A DNA stretch of 64,000 bases. It comes from CBDCWQ01 sp965223435. GTDB lineage: Bacteria; Myxococcota; Kuafuiibacteriia; Kuafuiibacteriales; Kuafuiibacteriaceae. A program made the translations under genes and the position numbers. Under the pieces are notes generated by a model that was not told where the DNA came from, did not search any database, and was given only the letters and a program-made list of their open reading frames with translations. The stretch lies in assembly GCA_965223435.1 (NCBI GenBank), contig CBDCWQ010000018.1, forward strand, positions 1 to 64,000, in the 5' to 3' direction. Below, in pieces: positions 7,440 to 16,811 of the stretch (positions within the stretch are counted from its first letter, which is position 1; each line of letters opens with the position of its first letter).

Positions 7440-9548
7440 ATGAACTCGTCCTATGAAAAGGGAGAAATGTTCAAGTCGATGCAGAAGGTTTTGGTTTTTT
7501 TCGCATTCGGTTTGGTTTTGCCGACGGTTGCATGGCGTTGCCACTCCACGGCCATTCAGGGGGAGCGCCAGCCTTCCAAACCTGTACGAGGGTTTTCACC
7601 GGTGGAACGTCGCCAAGCATCGGAGGTCCCTCCCAGAGGACAAGGCGCAGCCCGTTCCGTGGTGCATCGGGCGCCTGGGGGTTTTTGGGCTCGTAGGGTT
7701 CGTTCCGAAAACGTCGAGATTGTGCCTTCAAGCGTACGTGCAGGAGAGACGGTCACCATCACCGTCAACGAATCGCTATCACCGAACGCAAAGATTCGGT
7801 GGACTTCGACCACGGGCGTGATCGGTGGTCGAGGGCTGCGTGTCAACTTCACGCCCGGCCCTGATTTTGTGGGCACCGCGACGGTGCTCTTCGAGACGAG
7901 GGTGGGCAACAGGGTGGACCTCGTTGGCCGGTTTTCGGTGGGCGTTCAGCGTCGCCGGCCCAAGCTCGTTCTTCACAAGATTGAGAGCAAAAGACCCGGT
8001 CAAGTCATCGTGCACGGACGTGCGGAAGGGCTTGCCAATCCCAAAAAACATCGGGTGGCGGCCTACGTTCACTCCGACGTGTTTTACAAGCTTAAGGGAC
8101 ATCACGTGTTTCCGCTCGACGACTCTGGGGCCTTTCGTTTCAAGGCCCGACAGGGTCCGTCTTTGGATCGACTGGTGGTGCATCTGATCGAAAAAAATGT
8201 TGACCCCAATGGACCGGAGCACTGCCCTGGCACGTGTGTCGGTCACTTCGATCGTGCACGGGGTTCGGGCGCGCGAGTACCGCTTCGTATGGACTCTGAG
8301 GGCTCTTTGGCTTTTGCCTCTCATTCTTTTCGCGGGTCCCGCGACCATCAAGACCCCCAGATCCGGTTCTTGTTGAATCATTTTTCTCTGACGCCTCTCA
8401 GGGGCGCTCCGAAGTCGGCTCGTCTGATTCGTAGTTATGGAAACAATGACCAACTGTTTCTCTACGACCAGGCTTTGGCGGTTCTCGCCTTTTCTCTTGC
8501 TGGTGAGCGAGCGGCCGCGCGACGGGTCCTGGATGCCCTGAAGTATCTCCAGATTCGTGAAAATAGTGAGCGTGACGGCGCTTGGAATTTTGCCTACTAC
8601 AGCAATGGAGCCAGCGCCAACGAGACGAAAGAACGCCATGGGGGGCCCGACGATGGCCACCTTTACAGCGATCGTCGGGTTTCGGGGGCGATCGCCTGGG
8701 TCGGGATGGCGCTCAATGGGTATCGTCTCAAGTTCGAAGACGACCGCTACGATGACATGTGGCACCGCGTGATGGCCTATTTGGCCAGAACGCGTATGCC
8801 TGTCACCGTACAAGGGGTAGAATCGCAGGCACTGCGTTTTCAGCAAGAGGATCTTCCGCGCACTGCCTGGGATGAATCTGCGACGGCGGCCCTGGTTCAT
8901 AATCTTGATGGGTATTCGGCCCTTCACCACTACGCACGCCTTGCGAAACGGCCCAAATTCGAAGAGATGGCTGCGGAACTTCGGCGTTTTGCGGAAAGCC
9001 TCTGGGTCCACAGCCAGAAGGGTTTTTACGCGGGGTTTGATGGGTTGAGCGCTAAGGTCAACGCCGAGGACCTCTATCTGGATCCCCAGACCTGGGGCCT
9101 TCTCGCGTTCGCGAACTCGCCGAAGCGGGTTGCCCGCTACGCCAAGGGGCTTGAACGGGCATGTGCGTTGTTCTTTGAGCCTGCGGGCTATATTTCTGCC
9201 GAGCTCAGCGGGATTCCGGGTTTCTTTGATTGGAGGCCGCTCGATCCGTCCCAGTCCACGGAGAACCGCCGCTTTGTGTGGACGGAAGGCACCTTGGGTT
9301 ACGTCCTGGCGGCACAGATTGTGGCTCAGCAAACAGGCAAGAAGCAGGTTTGCGAGCGCTATGGTGCACGCTACGATCACCAGGATTTGCTGAAGGCGAT
9401 GGGTCGCTTGCAGGACGAGCACGGTGGTGTCCCCTACGCTACGCGCAACCGGGTTCCCCGCGATTTCAACCCGGACGCAAGCGTCGCGGGTACGGCGTGG
9501 CTCTATTTCGCCAACCGTGGCTTCAATCCCTTCCACCCGGACTTTTGA
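7440..9548 (+). CDS. secreted protein with Ig-like and alpha-toroid (six-hairpin) domains
   Basis: 702 residues from ATG 7440, which has GAGGGG four bases upstream; ATG 7467 is an alternative. A signal sequence (hydrophobic core VLVFFAFGLVLPTVAW) is followed by an Ig-like beta domain at about 85-165 that opens VRAGETVTITVNESL. From about 320 to the end there are repeated helical hairpins rich in aromatic and acidic residues (YDQALAVLAFSLAGE, DAWNFAYY-like, TAWDESATAALVH, GGVPYATRN). That pattern is typical of (alpha/alpha)6 glycosidase-like proteins, so polysaccharide processing in the periplasm or outside the cell is inferred. No catalytic acid can be assigned with confidence. It converges with the kinase gene, 56 bp away. 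Confidence 0.72.
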   Translation: MNSSYEKGEMFKSMQKVLVFFAFGLVLPTVAWRCHSTAIQGERQPSKPVRGFSPVERRQASEVPPRGQGAARSVVHRAPGGFWARRVRSENVEIVPSSVRAGETVTITVNESLSPNAKIRWTSTTGVIGGRGLRVNFTPGPDFVGTATVLFETRVGNRVDLVGRFSVGVQRRRPKLVLHKIESKRPGQVIVHGRAEGLANPKKHRVAAYVHSDVFYKLKGHHVFPLDDSGAFRFKARQGPSLDRLVVHLIEKNVDPNGPEHCPGTCVGHFDRARGSGARVPLRMDSEGSLAFASHSFRGSRDHQDPQIRFLLNHFSLTPLRGAPKSARLIRSYGNNDQLFLYDQALAVLAFSLAGERAAARRVLDALKYLQIRENSERDGAWNFAYYSNGASANETKERHGGPDDGHLYSDRRVSGAIAWVGMALNGYRLKFEDDRYDDMWHRVMAYLARTRMPVTVQGVESQALRFQQEDLPRTAWDESATAALVHNLDGYSALHHYARLAKRPKFEEMAAELRRFAESLWVHSQKGFYAGFDGLSAKVNAEDLYLDPQTWGLLAFANSPKRVARYAKGLERACALFFEPAGYISAELSGIPGFFDWRPLDPSQSTENRRFVWTEGTLGYVLAAQIVAQQTGKKQVCERYGARYDHQDLLKAMGRLQDEHGGVPYATRNRVPRDFNPDASVAGTAWLYFANRGFNPFHPDF

Positions 9549-9604
9549 TTCCTCGGTTCACTTCTTTCGCAACCGCACTCTCGAGGGAAGTGGGTATGGA
9601 GGCT

Positions 9605-11059
9605 TTATGGGACGTTGTGCGGGAACTCCAAGCGAAGCTCTTCTGTTTGTCCTGCTTTGATATCGATCTCTTTGGTGATGCTGTTGTTGTCTTTGAAGGC
9701 GCGGATTTGGTAGCGACCGGGTGGCAACTTGAGCTGTTCGAGAGGCGTTTCTCCCACGCGGTATTGGTTGACCTCGACGCGGATGCCCGAATGCTCAGCA
9801 TCGACGTTCAAATAACCTAGGCTCACGATTTCGAGTTTTTGTTGGGAGCCAATGTAGACCCCAGCGAGAAGGCCGATACATACGAGTCCAGCCAACGTCG
9901 CTAGAAACCAGGAGGAGCTGAGAAACAGGTTCTTGAAGAACTGCAGAGAGCCTCTCGGTGGCGGCCTGTGGGGGCCCTTGGCGCCCGAGGCGGCAGGTGA
10001 TCCAGAGATTGGGTGCCGCGGCTGCTCCAACCGGGTATCTTTCAAGTCTTCGATGAGGCTGAAGCCTGCGGCTGAGACTTGTCGGTACCGGAGGCTGTTT
10101 TGGTCAAGGTTTGCCAGGGCAGCTTCACGAAGCGCAAGTTCTTTGGCGAATAGGCCAGCGAGCCACTGGGCCAGCTCGGCTCTGGCTTCGTCTTGATTTC
10201 TCGATTGAACCCGCAAAAGAGCGTCATGCATGGTGCGCGCAGATTTGTAGCGCCATGCTTTGTGTTTGCTCAGTGCCCGGAACGCGACCCAAGATGCGGT
10301 CCAGGGAATTTGGGGTTCGAGCGCTCTGGGAAAGGGGGCGCGCTCTGCCAGCACCGCATCGACCGTTTGGAGATCACTGGGTCGAAGAAACAATCTGCGG
10401 CCGGTGAGCCCCTCCCACAAGACCACGCCGGCGCTAAAAAGATCGGCCCGATGGTCCACTTCTTCGAATCGAAGTTGCTCTGGCGCCATATAGGCATATT
10501 TACCCTTAAGGAAGCCGGTTCGTGTTCGTGAAATCTGGGCTCTGGTCTTGGCGAGGCCAAAATCCAGCAACTTGGTGCAACCGTCAAAACCGATCAGAAT
10601 GTTCTGGGGAGAGACATCTCGATGCACAATCGCGAGCGCTTGGCCGTCGAGGCGAGCTTCTTCGTGGGCATAGCTGAGCGCCTTGAGGACGTCGGCCATG
10701 ATGGTGACGATGTGTCTGTGCGGGATCGGGGTATTGGTACGCCTCGCCCGGTCCTGTATTTGGTGGAGGTCTTTTCCAAAAACAAACTCCATGGCCAGGT
10801 AAGGCTTGAGCCCCACCGTTTCACCAAAGTCGTGGATTTGGGCAATATTCGGGTGCTTCACACAGGACGCGATCTTGGCTTCTTCCAGCAGCAGAAGGCT
10901 AAAGTCGGGATCGTCTAAAAGCTCTGGCCGGAGCACTTTCAGCACGATGGTCCGAACGTATTCTTCTCCCGCCATTTCTTGCGCAAGATAGATGTCTGCC
11001 GTTCCTCCAATGCCGAGGCGCTTGACAATCTGATATCGGCCAAAATCCCCGTGTTTCAT
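9605..11059 (-). CDS. Hanks-type serine/threonine kinase with membrane segment and PEGA domain
   Basis: 484 residues. The kinase domain (about 8-285) is complete: glycine loop GIGGTADIY (16-24), Lys41, HRDVSPQN (146-153), DFG (166-168) and APE (192-194). It should therefore phosphorylate Ser/Thr in the cytoplasm. A proline-rich linker leads to one transmembrane helix at about 384-404, and the outer part (412-478) is a PEGA-like beta domain (TPLEQLKLPPGRYQIRAF) that may sense envelope or wall components. The ATG overlaps the rnhB stop by four bases (ATGA), so the kinase is translationally coupled to rnhB. Its substrates are not visible here. Confidence 0.93.
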   Translation of the reverse strand: MKHGDFGRYQIVKRLGIGGTADIYLAQEMAGEEYVRTIVLKVLRPELLDDPDFSLLLLEEAKIASCVKHPNIAQIHDFGETVGLKPYLAMEFVFGKDLHQIQDRARRTNTPIPHRHIVTIMADVLKALSYAHEEARLDGQALAIVHRDVSPQNILIGFDGCTKLLDFGLAKTRAQISRTRTGFLKGKYAYMAPEQLRFEEVDHRADLFSAGVVLWEGLTGRRLFLRPSDLQTVDAVLAERAPFPRALEPQIPWTASWVAFRALSKHKAWRYKSARTMHDALLRVQSRNQDEARAELAQWLAGLFAKELALREAALANLDQNSLRYRQVSAAGFSLIEDLKDTRLEQPRHPISGSPAASGAKGPHRPPPRGSLQFFKNLFLSSSWFLATLAGLVCIGLLAGVYIGSQQKLEIVSLGYLNVDAEHSGIRVEVNQYRVGETPLEQLKLPPGRYQIRAFKDNNSITKEIDIKAGQTEELRLEFPHNVP

Positions 11060-11772
11060 GATCTCGAGGGTCTGTGCTCAAAGAGAGACGGCTGGTGCAA
11101 AAGGGTGTACACAGGTTCGAAAGTTCGTCGGTGAATGCGGGTCACTCCGTGGGCACTTAGGGCCTCAAGATGCGCGGCCGTTCCGTAGCCCTTGTGCTTC
11201 TCGAAACCATACGATGGGAATTTTTTGGCGATCTTGACCATGTAAGCGTCTCTTTCGGTTTTTGCCAGGACCGACGCGGCGGCAATGGACAAAGAAGTCG
11301 CATCGCCTCTGACGATAGAGGCCTGCGCAATGGTCGTTCCGTCTATGGTGTGGGCGTCAACCAAAAGTTGCGCGATTTGTGGCTCTTGCTCAAGAACTGC
11401 TTCCAAGGCCCGCCGCATGGCAAGGATGCTGGCACGGCGGATGTTGATTCGGTCGATCTCAGCCACACTCGCCTGGGCGACGGACCACGCGGTGGCGTTC
11501 TTTTTGACTTCTTCCGCCAAAAAAGTGCGCTTTGCGTCCGAAAGTTGTTTGCTGTCGTCCAGCCCGACGAGCTTGTCTTGTTTTGCATAGTCTAAAACCA
11601 CACATGCGGCGACTACCGGTCCAGCAAGCGGTCCTGCGCCTGCCTCGTCGATGCCTGCAATGATTCCGCCGGCTTTCGTGTACTCAAGATCGTGCTTGAG
11701 AAGCTGCTGATGCCGATAACGAGTCCGCCTGCGACGGTTTTTTTGGTCTTGGCGCAGCTTCCGCACGGGCAT
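11056..11772 (-). CDS. rnhB: ribonuclease HII
   Basis: 238 residues from ATG 11772; a TTG at 11799 would add nine. RNase HII cuts at single ribonucleotides left in DNA and at RNA-DNA hybrids. The first active-site block GIDEAGAGPLAGPVVAA supplies Asp42 and Glu43. Two further acidic sites are in LLVDAHTI and in AAASVLAKTERD, and the GYGTAAHLEAL block near the C-terminus is intact. The usual Gly-Arg-Gly motif that reads the ribonucleotide 2'-OH is Gly-Ala-Gly here (45-47). A basic N-terminal extension of about 30 residues precedes the fold. It is first in an operon with the kinase gene. Confidence 0.94.
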   Translation of the reverse strand: MPVRKLRQDQKNRRRRTRYRHQQLLKHDLEYTKAGGIIAGIDEAGAGPLAGPVVAACVVLDYAKQDKLVGLDDSKQLSDAKRTFLAEEVKKNATAWSVAQASVAEIDRINIRRASILAMRRALEAVLEQEPQIAQLLVDAHTIDGTTIAQASIVRGDATSLSIAAASVLAKTERDAYMVKIAKKFPSYGFEKHKGYGTAAHLEALSAHGVTRIHRRTFEPVYTLLHQPSLFEHRPSRS

Positions 11773-11879
11773 CGCGCGGCAAGCTACACCAGAAATCAAG
11801 CGCAGTCAGCCGTTCTGACCAAAGCGGATGTTTCTCTTTGACTTGGGAGGACTCAAAACAAGCGGCTGCGTGTCTGCGA

Positions 11880-12509
11880 CTACAGCAGATCTTTCACGTT
11901 TTTAAGAAAGGTTTTGCGATCCTGCGTATTTTCAATTCGTTTCGCAAGTCGTGACACCAGCTCAGAATACATGGTCAACGGAATTGCGCTGCTCGTTGTG
12001 CCCAGTCTTTTGAGCTCCTTCTTAAACACCATTCGGGCGATGGGTCCGACCGATTGGGCAAACGCCGCAATAACTTCCTTGACTACCTTAGGAGGAACAG
12101 CGTTGGCTGCGCCCGAGGCGTTCAGGTCGATGCTGAGGGCTCCAAAGCTCTGTGACTGGGAAATGTGTTGAGCCGCAGTCGCTCGTTTGAGTTTGAGGTC
12201 CAGCGCCTTGAGCGCAACGTTGAGCATCGACGGGTTGACTTTGGCCCCGGTCAAAACCACGACGCCGAAACTTCCGAGCTGCCGAAAGGTGATGCCACCG
12301 TCCTCAAGACGAACCGTGGAGGCCTTGACGGGGGTCTCACCCAGAGTCCAACGCTCGAAGAGGCCTCGCAAGGTTTTTAAAACTTCGTCAATGAGAACTG
12401 CGTCAAAAGGGGGATTGAGCTTGTGCTCCACGACCTGACCAGCCTGCGAAAAGACAGCAGCCCCCAGGACCCCTGGGACGTTGCACAGAGTACCAAGATT
12501 TGGGTTCAT
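11880..12509 (-). CDS. Roadblock/LC7-like protein with C-terminal DUF8082-like domain
   Basis: 209 residues from ATG 12509, chosen because GGAGGAAC sits three bases upstream. The N-terminal half (about 8-115) has the Roadblock/LC7 pattern, with GVLGAAVFSQAGQVVE opening the sheet and GSFGVVVLTGAKVN as the later strand-helix. Such domains dimerise and often regulate small Ras-like GTPases (MglA/MglB systems in myxobacteria). The C-terminal 75 residues, with VGPIARMVFKKELKRLG, resemble the helical DUF8082 module. No GTPase gene is in the window. It is divergent from uvrA over a 161-bp intergenic region. Confidence 0.72.
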   Translation of the reverse strand: MNPNLGTLCNVPGVLGAAVFSQAGQVVEHKLNPPFDAVLIDEVLKTLRGLFERWTLGETPVKASTVRLEDGGITFRQLGSFGVVVLTGAKVNPSMLNVALKALDLKLKRATAAQHISQSQSFGALSIDLNASGAANAVPPKVVKEVIAAFAQSVGPIARMVFKKELKRLGTTSSAIPLTMYSELVSRLAKRIENTQDRKTFLKNVKDLL

Positions 12510-12670
12510 TGTTCCTCCAAGAAACCTGTCCGATCTCATACCGCGAACCGCTCCCGGTGGGGAGAAGCACATTGGACCGGCCTGTGTGAACCGTCACCAC
12601 AGAGGCGAAGCCCCGGGTGCCCGAATCGAAATCCTTGCCGAATCGAAGTTCGCACCCATAGAAGGTCCGA

Positions 12671-15550
12671 ATGACACCCGAGGCGTTGATCATTCGAGGG
12701 GCGCGAGAGCACAATTTGTGCGACATCGATATCAGCCTACCCAGAGATCAAATGATTGTAATCACAGGTGTTTCAGGCTCGGGCAAGAGCTCGTTGGCCT
12801 TCGACACCATCTATGCAGAAGGGCAGCGTCGCTACGTGGAATCCCTGTCGGCGTACGCTCGGCAATTCTTAGATCAGATGAAAAAGCCCGATGTGGACAC
12901 CATCGAGGGGCTGTCACCGGCGATTTCCATCGAGCAAAAAACGACCTCCAACAACCCGCGGTCCACGGTAGGAACGGTGACCGAGGTGTATGACTACTTT
13001 CGGCTCTTGTACGCACGTGTAGGGCGTGCGGCGTGCCCTGAGTGTGGTCAACCCGTGTCGCGGCAAACCGTGCAACAGATCGTGGATCGCTTGTTGGCCA
13101 ACCCCGACAAGACCAAGGTTGTTCTCCTGGCGCCAATCGTTCGGGCTCGTAAGGGTGAGTACAAAAAAGAGCTCGCGAATCTTCGAAAAGAAGGTTTCAC
13201 GCGGGTTCGAGTTGACGGCCAGATACACGAGTTGACGGAAACCATCGTTCTCGACAAAAAGCGCCGCCACGACATCGATGTGGTGATCGATCGGCTCGTG
13301 GTCAAGCGGTCTGCACGCCAGCGGTTCTCTGAATCTGTCGAATTGGGCCTTCGTTTGGGTCAAGGTCTGATTCGGATTCATTTCCCTACGGACGAACGAG
13401 AGGAGCTGCTGTCTGAGAAACTGGCTTGCGTGGATTGTGGTGTATCGCTCCCAGAACTAGAACCTCGTGTCTTTTCGTTCAACAGCCCTCAAGGGGCTTG
13501 CTCCGGCTGCGGGGGCCTCGGGGAACTTCCCTATTTTGACCCAGATCTGATCGTGCCCGATCCGACGCGTTCGCTTGAGGACGGAGCCATTGCGCCGTGG
13601 GCCGGCAAGTCGGTTTGGTACGGGCCGGTCCTTTCTGCGGTCGCCAAACACTATAAACAATCGATGCGGACCCCCTGGAAGAAGCTTCCGGCGCGGTTCA
13701 GGAAGGTCATCCTCCACGGCTCCAAGGACGAGGAGATCCGTATTGTTTATCGCGGGGACGGACATCGCTACACGTACAAAAAACCTTTCGAAGGCGTTCT
13801 GAATGTTCTCGAAAGGAGATTGAAGGAAACCCAGTCGGAAAACGTGAGAGAAGGGTTGTCGGAATACACCACGATGCGCTCTTGCGCCGAATGCGAGGGC
13901 ACCCGACTTCGCAAAGAGGCCCGCGTGGTACGCGTGGGTGAACTGGCCATTCATGAGCTGACACGTTTGTCCATCCGAGAAGGTGTGAAGTTCTTCGACA
14001 AGCTGGTCTTGAGCAAACAAGAAGAAGCCATTGCCACTCGGCTCCTCAAGGAAATCAAGGAGCGTTTGGGTTTCTTGTCGCGCGTGGGGCTCGACTATCT
14101 GAGCCTCGACCGCCGGGCCGGCACGCTGTCCGGCGGGGAGGGCCAAAGGATCCGTTTGGCCACACAAATCGGCCGCTCGCTGGTGGGGGTTTTGTATATC
14201 CTGGATGAGCCCTCCATCGGGCTTCACCAAAGGGATAACCAACGTCTGTTGTCTACGCTGAAGCGCTTGCGCGACTTGGGCAATACGGTGCTCGTCGTTG
14301 AGCACGACGAGGACACGATTTTGGCCGCCGATTGGCTGGTCGATATGGGGCCCGGTGCCGGACGGCAGGGGGGGCGAGTGGTTGCCGAGGGACCTCCAAA
14401 ATCCGTCATGAAGTCTTCAGACTCCTTAACCGGCCGATATCTGTCCGGAGAACTCCAGGTTGCGGAGTCGAAGGCGCGGCGGACGCCCCGCGCCGAGTCG
14501 CTTACGGTTCGCTCTGCCTCCGGAAACAACTTGAAGAAGTTGGATGTTGCGTTTCCCTTGGGGGTCCTGACGTGCGTGACCGGGGTGTCGGGCAGTGGCA
14601 AATCGACCTTGGTGAACCAGACCCTTCACCGGGCCCTGGCGAGGCACCTTCACGGCGGTCGGGAGAAGCCGGAGCCGCACAAGGCCATAGACGGCCTTTC
14701 GGAGCTCGATAAGGTCATCAATATCGACCAGTCGCCGATCGGGCGCACACCGCGCTCCAATCCTGCCACGTACACGGGCGTCTTTGGCGACATTCGGGAC
14801 CTGTTTGCCAATCTACCGGAGGCCAAGGTTCGTGGTTATAAGGCGGGTCGTTTTAGCTTCAACGTGAAGGGAGGCCGCTGCGAAGCCTGTGAGGGTGGAG
14901 GCATTCTTCGCATAGAGATGCACTTTTTACCCGACATATTCGTGACTTGCGAGACATGTCAGGGGCGGCGGTACAATCGAGAAACACTGGAGGTCTTGTA
15001 CAAAGACAAGTCTATCGCCGACGTCCTCGATATGTCGGTCCTAGAAGCCCTAGACTTTTTGAGCGCGATCCCGGCGCTGAAAAGAAAGCTACAGACCCTC
15101 CTGGACGTCGGACTCAGCTATATCAAGCTGGGCCAGCAAGCCACGACGCTTTCCGGTGGTGAGGCGCAGCGGGTGAAGCTGTCCAAAGAGCTCTCAAAAC
15201 GACCTACCGGCCGGACGATTTATATCCTCGACGAACCCACCACCGGGCTTCACTTCGACGATATTCGGAAGCTCCTGGAGGTCCTGCATCGTTTGGTTGA
15301 TCACGGCAACACGGTGATCGTCATCGAGCACAATCTCGACGTGATCAAAACCGCGGATTGGATTATTGACCTTGGCCCCGAGGGCGGAGACGGGGGTGGG
15401 ACCATCGTTGCGCAGGGCACGCCCGAAGAGGTGTGTCGGGTTCCGGCGAGTCACACGGGGCGGTTTTTGAAGCCGCTTTTGGCCCCCAAAAGTCGCGGGA
15501 AATCGCTCAAGACGCGCCAAGCCAAACGTAGCCGCGCCGCTGTGGGCTGA
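12671..15550 (+). CDS. uvrA: UvrABC excinuclease subunit A
   Basis: 959 residues, the usual length. UvrA is the dimeric damage-recognition ATPase of nucleotide excision repair, working with UvrB and UvrC on DNA. Two ABC cassettes are complete: Walker A GVSGSGKSS (33-41) and a second GVSGSGKSTLVN near 640, with signature sequences LSGGEGQRIRLA and LSGGEAQRVKLS. Zinc-binding Cys pairs are present in the first insertion (CPECG, CVDCG, CSGCG) and in the second (CEACEGGG, CETCQG). The Lys/Arg-rich C-terminal tail is normal for the family. It is a single-gene unit convergent with the PilZ gene. Confidence 0.98.
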   Translation: MTPEALIIRGAREHNLCDIDISLPRDQMIVITGVSGSGKSSLAFDTIYAEGQRRYVESLSAYARQFLDQMKKPDVDTIEGLSPAISIEQKTTSNNPRSTVGTVTEVYDYFRLLYARVGRAACPECGQPVSRQTVQQIVDRLLANPDKTKVVLLAPIVRARKGEYKKELANLRKEGFTRVRVDGQIHELTETIVLDKKRRHDIDVVIDRLVVKRSARQRFSESVELGLRLGQGLIRIHFPTDEREELLSEKLACVDCGVSLPELEPRVFSFNSPQGACSGCGGLGELPYFDPDLIVPDPTRSLEDGAIAPWAGKSVWYGPVLSAVAKHYKQSMRTPWKKLPARFRKVILHGSKDEEIRIVYRGDGHRYTYKKPFEGVLNVLERRLKETQSENVREGLSEYTTMRSCAECEGTRLRKEARVVRVGELAIHELTRLSIREGVKFFDKLVLSKQEEAIATRLLKEIKERLGFLSRVGLDYLSLDRRAGTLSGGEGQRIRLATQIGRSLVGVLYILDEPSIGLHQRDNQRLLSTLKRLRDLGNTVLVVEHDEDTILAADWLVDMGPGAGRQGGRVVAEGPPKSVMKSSDSLTGRYLSGELQVAESKARRTPRAESLTVRSASGNNLKKLDVAFPLGVLTCVTGVSGSGKSTLVNQTLHRALARHLHGGREKPEPHKAIDGLSELDKVINIDQSPIGRTPRSNPATYTGVFGDIRDLFANLPEAKVRGYKAGRFSFNVKGGRCEACEGGGILRIEMHFLPDIFVTCETCQGRRYNRETLEVLYKDKSIADVLDMSVLEALDFLSAIPALKRKLQTLLDVGLSYIKLGQQATTLSGGEAQRVKLSKELSKRPTGRTIYILDEPTTGLHFDDIRKLLEVLHRLVDHGNTVIVIEHNLDVIKTADWIIDLGPEGGDGGGTIVAQGTPEEVCRVPASHTGRFLKPLLAPKSRGKSLKTRQAKRSRAAVG

Positions 15551-15587
15551 AGCGCCCGGGACGGGGCAGCCGATTGCGGGTATACGC

Positions 15588-16502
15588 CTATTCTTCAGAC
15601 TTGAGCTTGGTCTTCCAGTCGTCCAGCGCGCTTCGGAGGGCGAGATTGAAAGGGTCAAGTTCAAGCGCCTTTGATGCCACTTCGATGGAGCCTGGATAGT
15701 CTTCTTTGGATTCACACTCGAGCGCCATTCGGGCGTAGTCCTTTGCTTTTTCTACGCGGTCCGGGAACAACTTGCTCCACTCGGAGCGGAGTTCTTCGAC
15801 CGACAGTCCACCCGATTCGGCGTCGGCAATGCGCTGCTCGGCGCGGACCTGGTCATGGCGGAAATCATATTGCAGCCGTCGTTTGGGGCGCTGCAACAAA
15901 GATGTGACCCGGTTGACTTGGCGGGCGATGGACTGAAGGCGCGCGGCCTGTGGCGGCGTGGCGTCGCCGGGCGCTTTTTCGAAGGTAGAGCGTAGAGACT
16001 CGCCCCGATCGGCGATTTCTTCCTCGGTTGCCGTCGGGGGCAGATCAAGGGCTCCGTAAAGGTCGCTCTGGTTGACCGCGTCCACGAATCGTCGGGCCAT
16101 CGCCACCACTTCTTCGGCGGATTGAACACCCGCCACCGTGATGAGCGCTTCATCGAGTCGTCGTGCGGTTCCATCAATGTACTGTTCTATCCGGCGCCGG
16201 ACGTCGGTCGTAATATTGATAAACTGAAGGCCCGCACCCGGCGGTTGGCCGATGCGGGAAGCCGTTTCAGGGTCGAGGACGTGCACGACTTCGGCCTCGA
16301 GGGAAAGATTGCCGTCTTGGGTCGCCAGTCGAACCTCCAAACGGCTGCGCACTGGAGGTGGGTTTTCGGCACTGACAAACAGGCCGCCCCGAGAGATGTC
16401 CTCCATCCAGACCGTCTTAAAGTCGGTCCGGCTCTCGGCTCGGACTTCAACTTGTTCGCGGGTGACAAAGCGAATGTGCTCGCGCTTTAGCGTCTGAGAC
16501 AT
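15588..16502 (-). CDS. PilZ domain protein with helical and TPR-like C-terminal region
   Basis: 304 residues. The N-terminal PilZ domain (about 5-120) keeps both halves of the c-di-GMP motif: RFVTR (R11, R15) and DISRGG (35-40). Binding of the second messenger is therefore expected. The middle (about 150-225) reads DLYGALDLPPTATEEEI and looks like a J-domain or similar helical hairpin. The end (255-300) has a TPR-like helix pair (YPGSIEVASKALELDPFNLALRSAL). It is divergent from the first PilY1-like gene, so a link between c-di-GMP and the pilus tip apparatus is a reasonable inference. Confidence 0.85.
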   Translation of the reverse strand: MSQTLKREHIRFVTREQVEVRAESRTDFKTVWMEDISRGGLFVSAENPPPVRSRLEVRLATQDGNLSLEAEVVHVLDPETASRIGQPPGAGLQFINITTDVRRRIEQYIDGTARRLDEALITVAGVQSAEEVVAMARRFVDAVNQSDLYGALDLPPTATEEEIADRGESLRSTFEKAPGDATPPQAARLQSIARQVNRVTSLLQRPKRRLQYDFRHDQVRAEQRIADAESGGLSVEELRSEWSKLFPDRVEKAKDYARMALECESKEDYPGSIEVASKALELDPFNLALRSALDDWKTKLKSEE

Positions 16503-16811
16503 CTTTGGTGCTCTTGGGCGACCCCGCAGGCGCGAGACGCAGGGCCAGCCTACGGGCGCCGGAGACCCGTTTCAATGTGGGTTCCGTGCGCGACCGGTGA
16601 GACCTCGTTTACCCGACTTGAACGCGCGCACGCTCTGCTTCACGCGCACGACGAATTCTGCGGGGTTTGGGCCAATCTTCCCAGGTCCGGGGTTTGGCCC
16701 CGTCTATGCAATGACCTCCGGTGACGATTCGTGCGGACGTTCGCTGCGGAACCCAATGTACCGCGGTTTGAGGCGAAAGGTCACACGGTCTGATGAGAGG
16801 AAGGCCGGATA
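16503..16811. other. divergent intergenic region between the PilZ gene and pilY1 copy A
   Basis: 309 bases without a gene. It holds a sigma-54 type promoter candidate at 16695-16710 and, near the end, GAGGAAGG seven bases before the TTG start of the PilY1-like gene. Confidence 0.6.
16695..16710 (+). promoter_or_regulatory. sigma-54 (-24/-12) promoter candidate, pilY1 copy A
   Basis: TGGCCCCGTCTATGCA has the GG and GC dinucleotides of TGGCACGNNNNTTGCW at exact spacing. The same arrangement occurs before pilY1 copy B (21565-21580) and the minor pilin operon (37278-37293). The predicted transcript leader is about 90 bases. Confidence 0.6.

Noticed and set aside
7779..9536. 585-codon open frame on the minus strand
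   Set aside because: It is antisense to the secreted alpha-toroid gene, has no ribosome binding site and no domain; a shadow of codon bias.
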